A stretch of DNA of 64,000 bases from Chitinophaga solisilvae (GTDB lineage Bacteria; Bacteroidota; Bacteroidia; Chitinophagales; Chitinophagaceae). The position numbers and the translations under genes are program-made. Positions 45,501 through 59,000 of this stretch are shown piece after piece; position 1 is the stretch's first letter, and each line of letters starts with the position of its first letter. The notes under the pieces were generated by a model that saw only the letters and a program-made list of their open reading frames with translations, did no database searches and was not told the origin of the DNA. The stretch is taken from assembly GCF_009928525.1 (NCBI RefSeq), contig NZ_JAABOK010000001.1:62001-126000 (forward strand), written 5' to 3'.

Positions 45501-47060
45501 GGAATTGCTGGGTGTACTACGGGTAGGGATAAACGACAATTTCTTTGAACTGGGTGGTGACTCCATCACCACTATCCAGGTGACCGGCCGCGCCAGGAGA
45601 GAAGGGGTCAGCCTGCAACCCAGAGATCTCTTCGCAAACCCGACTATTGCGGCATTGTCTGTGTTGCTGGAAACACGCAACGAGATACCCGCATTGGCCA
45701 CGCAGGGTATAGTCGCCGGAAACAGTGGACTGCTGCCTGTTCAGCAACATTTCTTTGAAGCCGGATATACAGGTGCTTCCCATTATAATCAGCATCTCTT
45801 ACTGAAAGTCAGTAAACATATTGAGGCAGATAAGCTCTCACAGGCTGTCAGAGCCCTTATACGGCACCATGATGCACTGCGCTTTGTTTATCATCCGGGA
45901 GAATCCTTGCCGGAACAGGTTTACGGCGATTATACCGGCGAACTAAGCGTTGAAGATCTGACAGCCGTTGAGGCAGCAGCATTGCCTGCAGCGCTCTCCG
46001 CACATACGGCACATTACCAGAATAGCCTGGATATAACAGCCGGCATCCTGGTGAAAGATGTATTATTCCTGCTGCCGGCATCAGAACAGGAGAACCGCCT
46101 GTTACTGATTATACATCACCTGGCCGTGGATGGCGTTTCCTGGCGGATATTGCTGGATGACCTGCAACTCCTCCTGGAACAGGAGAACGGATCCCTGGGC
46201 GGTAGTAAAACGGCTTCCTATGCGCAATGGTATCAGACATTATCTGATTACAGCCGGGAAACACGTTTGCTGCAACAGCTGCCTTACTGGGAAAATACCG
46301 TGCAGCACTATACGCCAATGCGTACGGATAACATACCTGCTGTCAGCGCCCGTACTGCGGACACAGGAAAGGTAACGGTAAGGCTGGATCAGCCCCGTAC
46401 ACGGCAACTGCTGCAGGATGCCCTGCAGGCATACCGTACAGATGTAAACGATCTGCTGCTGACAGCACTTGCAGTTTCACTGGCAGACTATAACCACCAC
46501 CCGCTGGTTTCCGTTGGGCTGGAAGGCCATGGCCGCGAAGACATGGCGGCAGGTACGGATACTTCCCATACTGCCGGCTGGTTTACCACTATGTACCCCG
46601 TGTTGCTGCAGGTAGATGAAAAGGCTGCTGTATCCACCATCATCAAACAGGTGAAGGAACAGCTGAGGCAGGTACCGGCGAAAGGGTTGGGATTCGGTGT
46701 GCTGAAATACCTGAACAAGGCCGCCACCTTACAAACAAAAGATCCGTGGGATGTGGTGTTCAATTACCTGGGGCGACTGGAAACACCTGCCGGCGATACT
46801 GCAACGATATCCCCGCTGTGGGACACTTTTGGCTTGTCCGTATCCGAAGAAAGACCACTGCAGACCCCTGTAGAAATCAACGCTGTTGTCCGCGAAGGCA
46901 TGCTGGAAGTACAATGGGATTACAGCAGCCTGCATTTCAATGCCAGTAGTATAGAACGGCTGGCAGCCTCGTTCCTCAGCAGACTGGAAGATATCATTGC
47001 GCATTGCGTTGCGCAGCAATCGGTGTCCTATACGCCATCAGACTTTGAACTGGCAGATGT
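42550..47060 (+). other. NRPS module 1: C(starter)-A-T-E, predicted Dab
   Basis: C about 42550-43870, A 43920-45420, T 45455-45680 (Ser codon 45562-45564), E 45724-47030. Pocket residues read by alignment to GrsA PheA positions are D-I-W-E-M-T-A-D-D, one change from the DIWELTADD code known for 2,4-diaminobutyrate. Specificity is an inference from eye alignment. Confidence 0.85.
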
Positions 47061-50000
47061 AATAGGTGCGGAAGAACTGGATGCATTTCTTGATACCAAC
47101 CGGAACGGCATTACCCGCAGAGATCAGCTGGAAAGTATAGCCAGACTGAGCGGATTGCAGACAGGGATGCTCTTCCATGGGCTGTACGACGGACAGGCAG
47201 GCACCTACGTACAGCAATTTTACTGCCGCCTGGAAAACCTGGATAAAGACCTGTTTATCCGGAGCTGGCAGCAGCTCATCAGCCACCACAGTATCCTGCG
47301 CAGCGGATTTTATCATAATGCTTTCGCAATACCGGTACAGTGCGCCTGGAAAGAAGCGGTATTACCGGTTACTATACTGGACTACCGCCATATGAACAGC
47401 GCTGCACAGGAAGATGCCATTAGGGTATATGAAGCGCAGGACAGACAGCAGGGTTTTGATTTTACCACAGTGCCTTTAATGCGTATCTGCCTGATACAAC
47501 TACGCGACGACTATTATCATCTTATCTGGAGCTATCATCATATCCTGCTGGACGGATGGTCACTCCCCATTATACTCGAAGAACTGCTGCGTGCCTATGA
47601 ATCACAGGCTACGGCAGCATCATTCCCGGTATTGCCAGGCTCCCGCTACGATGATTACCTGCGCTACATCTACAGAAGAGATCAGCAGGCGGATATTACC
47701 TACTGGAGCCAATACCTGGAAAATGCCGGCGACGGCTCCCTGCTGAGCTTTATCAGCACTACGGCCGACAGAAACAAGGGGGACGGGATATATGAAAAAG
47801 TAAAACTGCGCCTCAATGCAGCTACCTCCACATCGCTGGCGCAATTCGCCAACCGGCATCATATCACCCTGAATACCCTGATGCAGGGCGTGTGGGCGTA
47901 CCTGTTATACCGGTACACCGGGAAAACCGATATTACCTACGGCGTAATTGTGTCCGGCAGACCGGAAGATTTACCAGGTGTGGAAAAGGGAGTGGGCATG
48001 TACATCAACACGCTGCCCCTGCATACTACCATCGATGAGTCTCAGTCCCTTGTAAGCTGGCTGCAGGCCCTGCAGCTGAACCAGATCGAAAGCAGGGAAC
48101 ACCAGTATACTACCCTCAATGAAATACAAAGACTGAATGGCATCACAGGAGATTTGTTCGACAGCCTTTTTGTTTTCGAAAATTATCCGGTCAGCAAAGT
48201 GCTGAATGAATATCCATGGAAGTTACGGCTGGACAATATCGGATTACATGAGCATACCAACTATCCGTTCAACATCATCATACAGGCAGCCGAAACTATT
48301 CAGATAGATTTCAGCTACAATGCCAGCATCTTACTGCCGGTGTATGCGGAAGCTATTGCTGCGCATTTCGAACAGGTACTGCACCAGTTTGCGAAGTCCG
48401 GCGATACCCGGTTGTCAGCCATTGAACTGCTGACCGGCAACGAACGTACACTGTTACTGGAAACATTCAGCAATGCCGGCAAAACAGCTCCGGCCGTGCA
48501 TACGATACCTGCGGCATTCAGGGAACAGGTAGCCCTTTCTCCCGATGCTGCCGCCATTATTTTTGAGGAAGAAAGCATTACCTATCAGGAACTGAACCGC
48601 AGATCAGAAAACCTTGCGCACTTCCTGGTGCAGGAAGGGGTGCTGCCCGGCGACCTGGTGCCCGTATGCATGAAACGAAGCATAGACATGATGGTGGGTA
48701 TACTGGGTATTTTAAAGGCAGGCGCGGCATATGTTCCCATCGATCCGGAATATCCGGAAGACCGCATTGCTTTCATGCTGGAAGATACTGCCGGAAATAT
48801 CGCCCTGACGGATAACGAATGGCAGCCGGTATTTGCAGCCGCTGCCCCCCGTCTCAGGCTGATATGCACTGACAATATACCTGCAGCAGCTTCAGACAAA
48901 CCTATTCATATTGAATCGCTGTCGGCCAATAGTCCGGCATACGTTATGTATACCTCCGGCTCTACCGGAAGACCCAAAGGCGTACTGGTCAACCACCGCA
49001 ATGTGGTAAGCCTGGTAAAACAGGTAACCTACGTAACGCTGACCAGCAGGGATGTGATACTCTCCAACGGTTCCCCGTCATTTGATGCCTCTACTTTTGA
49101 ATACTGGGGCGCCCTGCTGAACGGCGGGCAACTGATTCTCTGCTCTGATAAAAAATTGCTGGACAGCAGCCTGCTTAAAGCAGAAATACGCCGCCACGGG
49201 GTTACCAAAATGTGGTTTACCGCCAGCTGGTTCAATCAGCTGATAGACACTGATATCAGCCTGTTTGAAGGGCTTACTACTGTGCTGGCCGGCGGGGAGA
49301 AGTTATCCGAAGCGCATGTAAACAGACTCCGAAAAGCATTCCCGCATATTGATCTTATTAACGGTTACGGCCCTACGGAGAATACTACTTTCTCGCTTAC
49401 CTTCCTGATAGATGGCCGGGAAAATATTCCTATCGGCCGCCCGCTGGATAACCGTACCGCCTATATCCTGGATGGTAGCCTGCGGCCCGTGCCTGCCGGC
49501 ATTGCAGGAGAAATATACCTCGGTGGTGCAGGATTGTCGCTCGGTTACCTGAACCGCCCTGACCTCACGGCGGAGAAATTTATTCCGCATCCGTTTGCTG
49601 CAGGAGAGAGGTTGTATAAATCCGGCGACCTGGGTCGCTGGCTGCCCGACGGCAACATTGAATACCTGGGCCGTATAGACGATCAGGTAAAGATCCGTGG
49701 TTTCCGTATAGAACTGGGTGAAATAGAAAGTGTGCTGCAACAGAGTGAATATGTGAACCGCGCAGTAGTGCTGGCAGTCACTGATCCGCAAGGAACTAAA
49801 AGACTGGCAGGCTATATCGTGCCGGAAGGAGAATTTAACCGCGAAGGAATACTGACCTTCCTGAAAAGCCGGCTGCCGGATTATATGATTCCACTGATCT
49901 GGATACCGATGGAGCAGTTCCCGCTGAATAAAAACGGTAAGGTAGATAAGCGGGCATTGCCGGAAGCCACCACCGGTGTTACGGGATCAGATAATTATGT

Positions 50001-53000
50001 GGCGCCCCGGAATGCGATGGAAAAAGACCTGGCAGAAATCTGGCAGGATCTCCTGCGTGTACAACGGGTAGGTATATACGATAATTTCTTTGAGCTGGGC
50101 GGCGACTCGATCATTACCATCCAGGTAGCCAGCAGGGCCAAACGCCAAGGGTACGACTTACATCCGCGGGATCTGTTTACCTGTCAGCATATAGCGGCGC
50201 TGGCAGCTGTCCTGCTGAAGAAAAGCAGCGTGGCCGTGGCAGCCGAGCAGGGAACCTTATCCGGTTACAGTGGCCTGCTGCCCATCCAGCAATGGTTCTT
50301 CAGCATTGCTGACGCCTCGCTGTCACATTTCAACCAGCATCTCTTATTAAAGATTGATAGGCAGATCACCCCGGATAATTTATCTGCCGCCATAAAGAAA
50401 CTGGTCGGCTATCACGATGCGCTGCGGTTTACCTATCAGCCGGCAGATAAAATACAGGAGTATGGCGCCTATGAAGGCAAGCTGGAAACTGTTGATCTGC
50501 GCAATGTTTCGCCGGACCAACTGCAGGAAGCAATAACTTCGGCAGCAGAAAAATACCAGCGCAGCCTTGATATTGAAACGGGAATACTCTTACGCACGGT
50601 GTTGTTGCTCACACCTGATAGTGAAGCACAGCACCGCTTACTGGTAATTGTGCACCATCTGGCTGTAGACGGTGTGTCATGGCGTATCCTGGTGGAAGAT
50701 CTGCAGACGCTGCTGACCACCGGTATACCTGCTGCCGCCACGGAAGTACTGGGTGCAAAAAGCAGTTCCGTGCGTCAATGGCATGATGCACTCACCGCCT
50801 ATGCAACGGATCAGCGGCTGACAGATCAGCTCCCGTACTGGGAGCAGGCAGGCAGTCAGGCTGCTCCGTTGAAAACGGATTATTCCTATACCGGCAACCT
50901 GACCTATGCAGATACCGGCAACTGCCTGGTTAAACTGGATAGCGTACAGACACGGAGGCTGCTGCAGGAGGTACCGAAAGCCTATCATACAGAAATCAAC
51001 GATATATTACTGGCAGCACTGGCGCGTACCCTGGCTGCGTGGAACGGTCACAGTACAGTGACTATCGGCCTGGAAGGCCATGGGCGTGAAGATATTGCAC
51101 CCGGCATTGATACCAGCCGCACCATAGGATGGTTCACCAGCCTGTATCCTGTTTCCCTGGATACATCGGCTGCCGGCCATACTGCCGGTATTATCAAAAG
51201 CGTGAAGGAACAGCTGCGGCTTATTCCGCAGAAAGGGATCGGCTACGGTATCCTGCGGTACATCAGCAAAGCAGCTTCGCTGCAGCAGCAATCGTGGGAG
51301 GTTGTATTCAATTACCTGGGGCAGATGAACAATGTGCTGGCCGGCAATGACATCCTGCAGGGAAGCGGAGAGAACGGAGGCGCGCCGGTAGGAGATCATT
51401 TTGCAGTACCCAACAAACTATATGTCAACAGCATCATCAACGATGGTGAGCTGGAAATTGACTGGCGCTACAGCCGCCGGCACCTGTCTGCAGAGAGCAT
51501 GGCATGGTTGTCTGCCGAATACCTGGTGCAGCTGCAGCTGATGATCGATCATTGCGCGGCACAGGAAGAAAGCGCCTGGACGCCAGCTGACTTTGGCCTG
51601 GGAGGCATTGCAGACTACCGTGAGCTGGATGCTTTCCTGGATGGCATGGATGGCCCTGTATCCCGCAGGGCTGCTATAGAACGTATTTATCCGCTCAGCG
51701 GCCTGCAGGCGGGCATGCTTTTCCACGGATTGTATGATGCCGCAGCAGGCGCTTATGTAGAGCAGTTATCTGCCCGCATCGGTGCGCTGGATGAAAAGCT
51801 GTTTGCTCAAAGCTGGAATGTCCTGCTCCGGCAACATACTATTCTGCGCAGCGCTTTCTACTACGATGTATTTAATCTGCCTGTGCAGTGCGTACGTAAA
51901 GAAGTAACCTTACCGGTAACAGTACTGGATTACCGCACACTGGATACCACCGCGCAGCAGCAGGCAATGGAAGATTATACGGCAGCAGACCGGCTCCGGG
52001 GCTTCGATTTTGCCGCTGCACCACTCATGCGTATCACCCTTTTCCGTCTGGCGGATGAGCAATACCGGTTACTGTGGAGCTTCCATCATATTCTGCTGGA
52101 TGGCTGGTCTTTACCTGTTCTGCTGGAAGAACTGCTGCAGACCTATGAGCTGCTGGCCACCGGCCAGCCGGCGCCGGTGATGGCAGAAGACCGCTACGAA
52201 AATTATATCCGGTATATCAGCCGGCGCAACAAGGTACAGGAGGCCGCCTACTGGCAGCAATACCTGTCCCCGCTGGAAGAAGCCAGCCTGTTACCTTTCA
52301 TCCATACAGGAGAAGGGCATGGCAAAGGACTGGGTAGCTACAAGGCATTGTCCATACAGCTGGATACCAACGTTACTGCTATGCTGACCACTTACGCGCA
52401 ACAGCAGCGCATCACCCTCAATACCCTTGTGCAGGGCGTGTGGGCGTACCTGTTATACCGGTATACCGGCCGCCGCGACGTCGTATTCGGCGTTACTGTT
52501 TCCGGCCGGCCGGAAGACCTGCCGGGCGTAGAACGTGGAGTAGGGATGTATATCAATACGATTCCGCTGTATACGAAAATAGAGAAGGGACAGGGTGTGG
52601 CGGCATGGCTGCAGCAATTGCAGGCCGGCCAGCTCCGGAGCCGCGAGTATCAGTATTCTGCCCTGAATAACGTACAGCGCTGGAGCCCTGTGTCCGGTGA
52701 GTTGTTCGACAGCATCCTCGTATTTGAAAACTATCCGGTAGATGAAGTGCTGTTGTCTCAGCCCTGGAAGTTACAGCTCAGCGGCGCCGATGTGAAGGAA
52801 CAGACCAACTATCCGCTCAGCATCACCGCAGTAGCAGGAGCGGATATCAATATCCGTTTTGAATATAACACCGCTGTATTGCCGGAAGAAGCTATCAGCC
52901 GCATGGCTGCTCATTTTCAGCATACCCTCCTGCAAATCGGCGGGCAGCAGGCCGTGATGACGGATGATATAGACATTTTCCCTGCTGCAGAGAAACAATG

Positions 53001-56000
53001 GCTGCTGTCAGGTATGCAGGAAAATGCTTTCCCTTATCCGGCAGATAAAACCCTGACGGATCTGTTTGAAGCACAGGCGCAGCAGTCGGCCTCATCTGCC
53101 GCCGTCATTCACAACAACCGCCGGATGACCTATGCGGAGCTGGATGCCCGATCCAACCGGCTGGCGCATTACCTGTGCAGCAAAGGCGCAGGTGCGGACA
53201 CACTGGTGCCGCTGTTCATAGAACGCTCTCCGGAAATGATTGTGAGCATGCTGGCAGTGCTGAAGGCTGGCGCAGCCTATGTGCCGGTGCATCCGGATTA
53301 TCCGGCAGAACGTATTGCTTACCTGCTGTCTGATACTTCAGCCACCATCATACTCAGCAGCGCTCAGAGCGCGCCGCTGTTACCAGCCACTGATATAACG
53401 GTTATACAGGCAGATGATACCGCACTGTATGCGGCTTATCCCGATACGGCGCCATCAGTGCCCCGGCATCCGTCATCGCTGGCCTATGTGATCTATACCT
53501 CCGGTTCCACGGGTCTGCCGAAAGGTGTGCTGGTAGAACACGGCAGCGTGGTGAACCTGGTAGCCTGCCAGGGAGCTAAGTTTGGCATAGATCATACCGA
53601 GAAGATCCTCCAGTTTTCCAACTATAATTTCGATGCTTCCGTAGAACAGATTTTCCTGGCCTTGTTCAACGGCGCTACGCTGGTGCTGCTGGATGAAGCT
53701 ACCCGCCTGGATCCTGCGGCACTGGAAACATTGTTGCAACACGAAGGCATCACGCACCTGCATGCTACCCCCGGCTTCCTGGAAACGCTGACAGCAGGTA
53801 AATATCAGCTGAAGCGGGTTATCTCCGGAGGCGAATACTGCCCGTCCTCGCTGGCAGAGAAATGGAGCCGCTACGTTCCCTTCTATAACGAGTATGGCCC
53901 TACGGAAACTACGGTCACCTCGCTGGAATATCTGTATGTACCCGGTGCATCGCAGGAAGAAGGCGTGCCTGTTGGCCACGCGCTGGGCAATACTCCCATA
54001 TATCTGCTGGACAACGAACTGCGGCCGGTGCCTGCCGGCATAGCCGGCGAGCTGTACATCGGCGGTGTACAGGTAGCGAGAGGTTACCTGAACCGTCCGG
54101 AACAAACGGCTGCCAGCTTCCTGTCTGATCCGTTTGTGGCGGAAGGGCGGATGTATAAAACCGGTGATATCTGCCGGCTGCTGCCTGATGGCAACATCGT
54201 ATACGTAGGCCGTAATGATGACCAGGTGAAGGTGCGCGGCTACCGTATAGAGCTGGGTGAGATAGAACACGCCATCGGACAGAGTGGCCTTGCAGTCCGT
54301 AATGTGGTGCTGGCGCGTGCTGACGATAAAGGCAATAAACGTCTTATCGGGTACATTGTACCTGCAGACAACTACGACCGCGATGCCCTGACCGCCTTCC
54401 TGAAAACACGCCTGCCGGAGTACATGGTTCCCGGCTGGTGGGTGGTGCTGGACAAGCTGCCGCTGACAGGTAACGGTAAGATAGACAAACAGGCATTGCC
54501 GGAACCGGATGCCGCCGCGTTATCAGCGAATGCATACGTAGCGCCGCGCAATGAAACAGAAACTGCGCTGGCAGCTATCTGGCAGGATCTGCTCAGTGTA
54601 GGGCGTGTAGGCGTTCACGATAATTTCTTTGAGCTGGGGGGGGATTCCATCATTTCTATCCAGGTGGTAAGCCGCGCAAGAAGAGCCGGATATAAGCTCA
54701 ATCCGCGCGATCTGTTCACCGGCCAGACCATTGAACGGCTGGCTGCTTTACTGAGCGTGCAGCAGCACGACGCCGTGACAGCAGAACAAGGTGTGCTGTC
54801 AGGTGAAAGCGGACTGCTGCCGGTACAGCAATGGTTCCTGGAAACTGCCGGTCATACCGCCTCTCACTATAATCAGCATATGGCGCTGGCCATCAGTAAA
54901 CAGGTGAGCCCGGAAAAACTGGCTGCTGCTATTGACGGGCTGGCCCGTCAGCACGATGCTTTGCTGTTCACTTATCAGGCAACTGCCACCGGATGGAGGC
55001 AGGAGTATACCCGGCGGGCTGCAGACCTCGAAGTGGTGGACCTGCAACATACAGGCACTGACTGGCTGTCCGCTGCAGATAACCATCTGGCAGACCTGCA
55101 GTCACGTATACAGCCTACAGAAGGAAAACTGCTGCAGGCAACCTTACTGCTGACACCTGCCACAGAACAGGCCAACCGCCTGTTACTCGTCATTCATCAC
55201 CTGGTGGTGGATGGCGTATCGTGGAGGATTCTTACAGACGACCTGGAATTATTGCTCCGGGAAGAAGTTGTACCGGGCGGTAAAACCAGCTCCGTGCGCC
55301 AGTGGTACAACGCGCTGGCTGCCTATGGAACACGCCGGCAGGTATTGTCACAGGAAGCCTGGTGGAAGAAGACGATGCAACAACCGGCTCTCTTGCACAC
55401 TGATTATACTTCAGATGAGCAACTAACGATATCGGATATACGTAATTATACGGTAAAGCTAAGCCGTCAGGCTACCCTGCAACTGCTGAAAGAAGCGCCG
55501 AAGGCTTATCATACAGAAATCAATGATATTTTGCTGTCTGCCCTGGCAGCTACGCTTGCCGCACATAATAACAGCGATGCGGTACTGATCGGGCTGGAGG
55601 GCCATGGCCGCGAGGCAATAGCTGCTGATACAGATACCAGTCATACCGTAGGATGGTTTACAACCATGTATCCTGTGCTGCTGGAAGTGAATAAGGCATC
55701 TTCCACAGCAGATCATCTCAAAAATATAAAAGAGCAGCTGCGCCGTATACCGGATAAAGGTCTTGGCTATGGCGTACTGAAGTACATCAGCAGAATGACA
55801 TCCCTGCAGAGTAAAGATCCCTGGGAAGTGGTGTTCAATTATCTCGGACAACCAGGTGGAACTGCGCAGCAGGAACTGCTGGCAACACCGCTGTGGGAAC
55901 ACTTCGGGTCTTCCGCAGCTGCAGACTTCCCCGTGGATGGCAAACTTGCGGTGAACAGTATCGTTACCGGCGATGAGCTGGTATTATACTGGAGCTACAG

Positions 56001-59000
56001 TGAAAAACATTTCCATGCAGATAGTATTACCCGACTGGCTGCAGATTATATTCATCATCTGGAAGATATTATACAGCATTGCGTTTCGAGGGAGACGGCC
56101 GTATATACACCAGCCGATTACGGGCTGGGTGATGTTATCAGCTACACCGAGCTGGATCATTTCCTGGAATCGGATTACCAGGGCCTTCCCCGCGGCGCAC
56201 AGGTGGAAAGCATTGCCAGGTTAAGCGGCCTGCAGGAAGGTATGCTCTTCCACAGCCTATACGACGCTGCCGCAGGCGCTTACGTGGAGCAGTTTTCCGC
56301 TGAACTGAAAACACTGGATATAGCGGCGTTTATAGCCAGCTGGCAACATCTGGTAAAACAACATACCATCCTGCGCACGGCCTTTTACTATGATGTATTC
56401 CAGGTACCGGTGCAATGTGTATACCATGATGCCCGCATCCCGCTGGAGACAGTGGATTGCCGTATGCTGAATACCGCGGAACAGCAGGAGGCCCTGAAGG
56501 TATACCAGGACGCTGACCGCAGAAAAGGGTTTGATTTCACCACAGCGCCGTTAATGCGTATCTGCCTGATGCAGCTCGATGACCAGCGTTATACTTTCTG
56601 CTTTACTCATCACCACATGTTGCTGGATGGATGGTCTATGCCGGTATTACTGGAAGGGTTGCTGAACAATTATGAATTGCTGGTAACAGGTAACGCGTTG
56701 CCTGAAGTACAGCCGGACCGTTACGAAAATTACATCCGTTATATAGCGCAGAAAGACAGGGAGCAGGCCATTAACCACTGGCAGAAATATATGGCTGGCC
56801 TGGAAGCCGCCAGCCTGCTGCCTTTCATTGGTACTGCCGCCAACCGCAACAAAGGTGTCGGTAGTTATGCAGAAGAAAAACTGCTGCTGGATGAAACTGC
56901 AACCACCCGTATCACTGCCTGGACGCAACGTCATCGTATTACCCTGAATACCCTGATGCAGGGCGTGTGGTCGTACCTGTTATACCGCTATACCGGCCAG
57001 CAGGATGTAGCGTTTGGTATCGTTGTATCCGGCCGTCCGGATAACCTGCCCGGTGTGGAGAGCGCCGTAGGCATGTATATCAATACCTTGCCGTTCCATG
57101 GCAGAATAGCGTTGCAGCAGCATATAAGCGAAGCGCTGCAGACGGTTCAGTCGGAGCAGCTGCAGAACAGGGAATACCAGTACACAGGCCTGAACGAAAT
57201 TCAGCGGCTCACAGGTATCACCGGCGATCTGTTCGACAGCCTCATGGTATTTGAAAACTATCCCGTGAGCGCCGCGCTGGAAGCAAAACCCTGGCTTTTG
57301 CAGATGACAGATGCCATCGTAACGGAGCATACCAATTATCCGTTAAGCATTATCATCATCGCCGGAAGAGAAATTGATATACGATTCAGTTATAACGATC
57401 TGCTGAATCCGGTATATGTGAACGCGGTAGCCGGACATTTCCGTACTGTGCTGGAACAGATGATTAGCGCGGATACACTGACATTCGGAGAGATAGATAT
57501 TTTTTCTGCAGATGAACGCCATCAGCTGTTACATACTTTCAATGCGCACGATATTTCCGCCTTGCCGTCACAAACGGTACTGGACTATTTTGCGGCACAG
57601 GTAAGCGCGCAGCCGACAGCGTCAGCGGTAGTAGCAGGAGATACGGTCCTGACTTATCATCAGCTGGATGAGCAGTCTTCCCGCTTTGCGCATTACCTGC
57701 GCAGCAGGGGCGTAGCTGCGGGTACGCTGGTACCGGTATGCCAGGACCGCTCCGCAGGTATTATCGTGAGCATGCTGGCCGTGCTGAAGGCCGGCGGAGC
57801 TTATGTTCCCATAGATCCTGGCTACCCGGCGGAACGTATCGCCTATATGCTGTCTGATACCGCCGCCCGTTTGCTGATCAGCAACCGGCGCGTGCTGGAG
57901 GCATTGCCGGATTTACCAGGCGTGGAGCTGATTGATGCAGACAACCGGGAAGCCTTGTCCGGCGCATATCCTGGCACAGTGCCATCCGGTAGCGTTACAC
58001 TGGATCAGTTATGCTATGTGATCTATACCTCCGGTTCAACCGGGCTGCCCAAAGGCGTACAGATTCCTCACCGCGGTTTATCCAACCTGGCGGGCTGGCA
58101 CCTGGAGCGTTATGCGCTGACAGCCGGCAGCCGGACAACGGCCGCTGCAGGCATCGGTTTCGATGCATTTGGCTGGGAAGTATGGCCATCGCTGAGCGCC
58201 GGAGCAACGCTCTACATCCTGAGCGATGAACAGCGTCTGTCGCCATCGGGCCTGGCTGATTATTACAGCGAAGCGGGCATCACCCACAGCTTCCTGTCAA
58301 CCATCCTCATTCCTGAGTTTGTAGCAGCTACACGGAACCGCCGTTTAGCGCTGCAATACCTGCTGGCAGGCGGAGACAAGCTGCCTGCACTGAGCCTGGA
58401 AGGGATAGACTATACCATCGTCAATAACTACGGACCTACAGAAAACAGTGTGGTTACTACCAGCTACGTATTAACGGAAAGCAGCGAAGCTGCGCCGCCG
58501 ATAGGTATACCGGTAAGCCATACACGAATTTATATATTGAATGCTGCGGGGCAGCTCAGCCCCGTAGGCGTAGCCGGAGAACTTTGCATCAGCGGGGAAA
58601 GCCTGGCAGCAGGTTATCTGCACCGGCCGGAACTGACAGGAGAGAAGTTTGTGCAGTATCGTATTGCGGGAGAAATAAATACACGGATCTATCGCAGCGG
58701 CGATCTGGCGCGGTGGCTGCCCGATGGCAACATCGAATACCTGGGCCGTATAGACGACCAGGTGAAGATAAGAGGATACCGTATTGAACTGGGTGAGATA
58801 GAAAGCGTACTGCAGCAAAGCGGCTTGGTGAAACAATCCGTGGTCGTCGTCAAATCCGATGACCGCGGCAACAAACAGCTGGTTGGTTATGTAGTGCCGG
58901 AAGGTACATTTGATAAGGAGCCGCTGATTGCTTACCTGAAGAGCCGCCTGCCGGAATACATGTCACCCGCATTGTGGGTGCCGCTGGATAAGCTGCCCAT

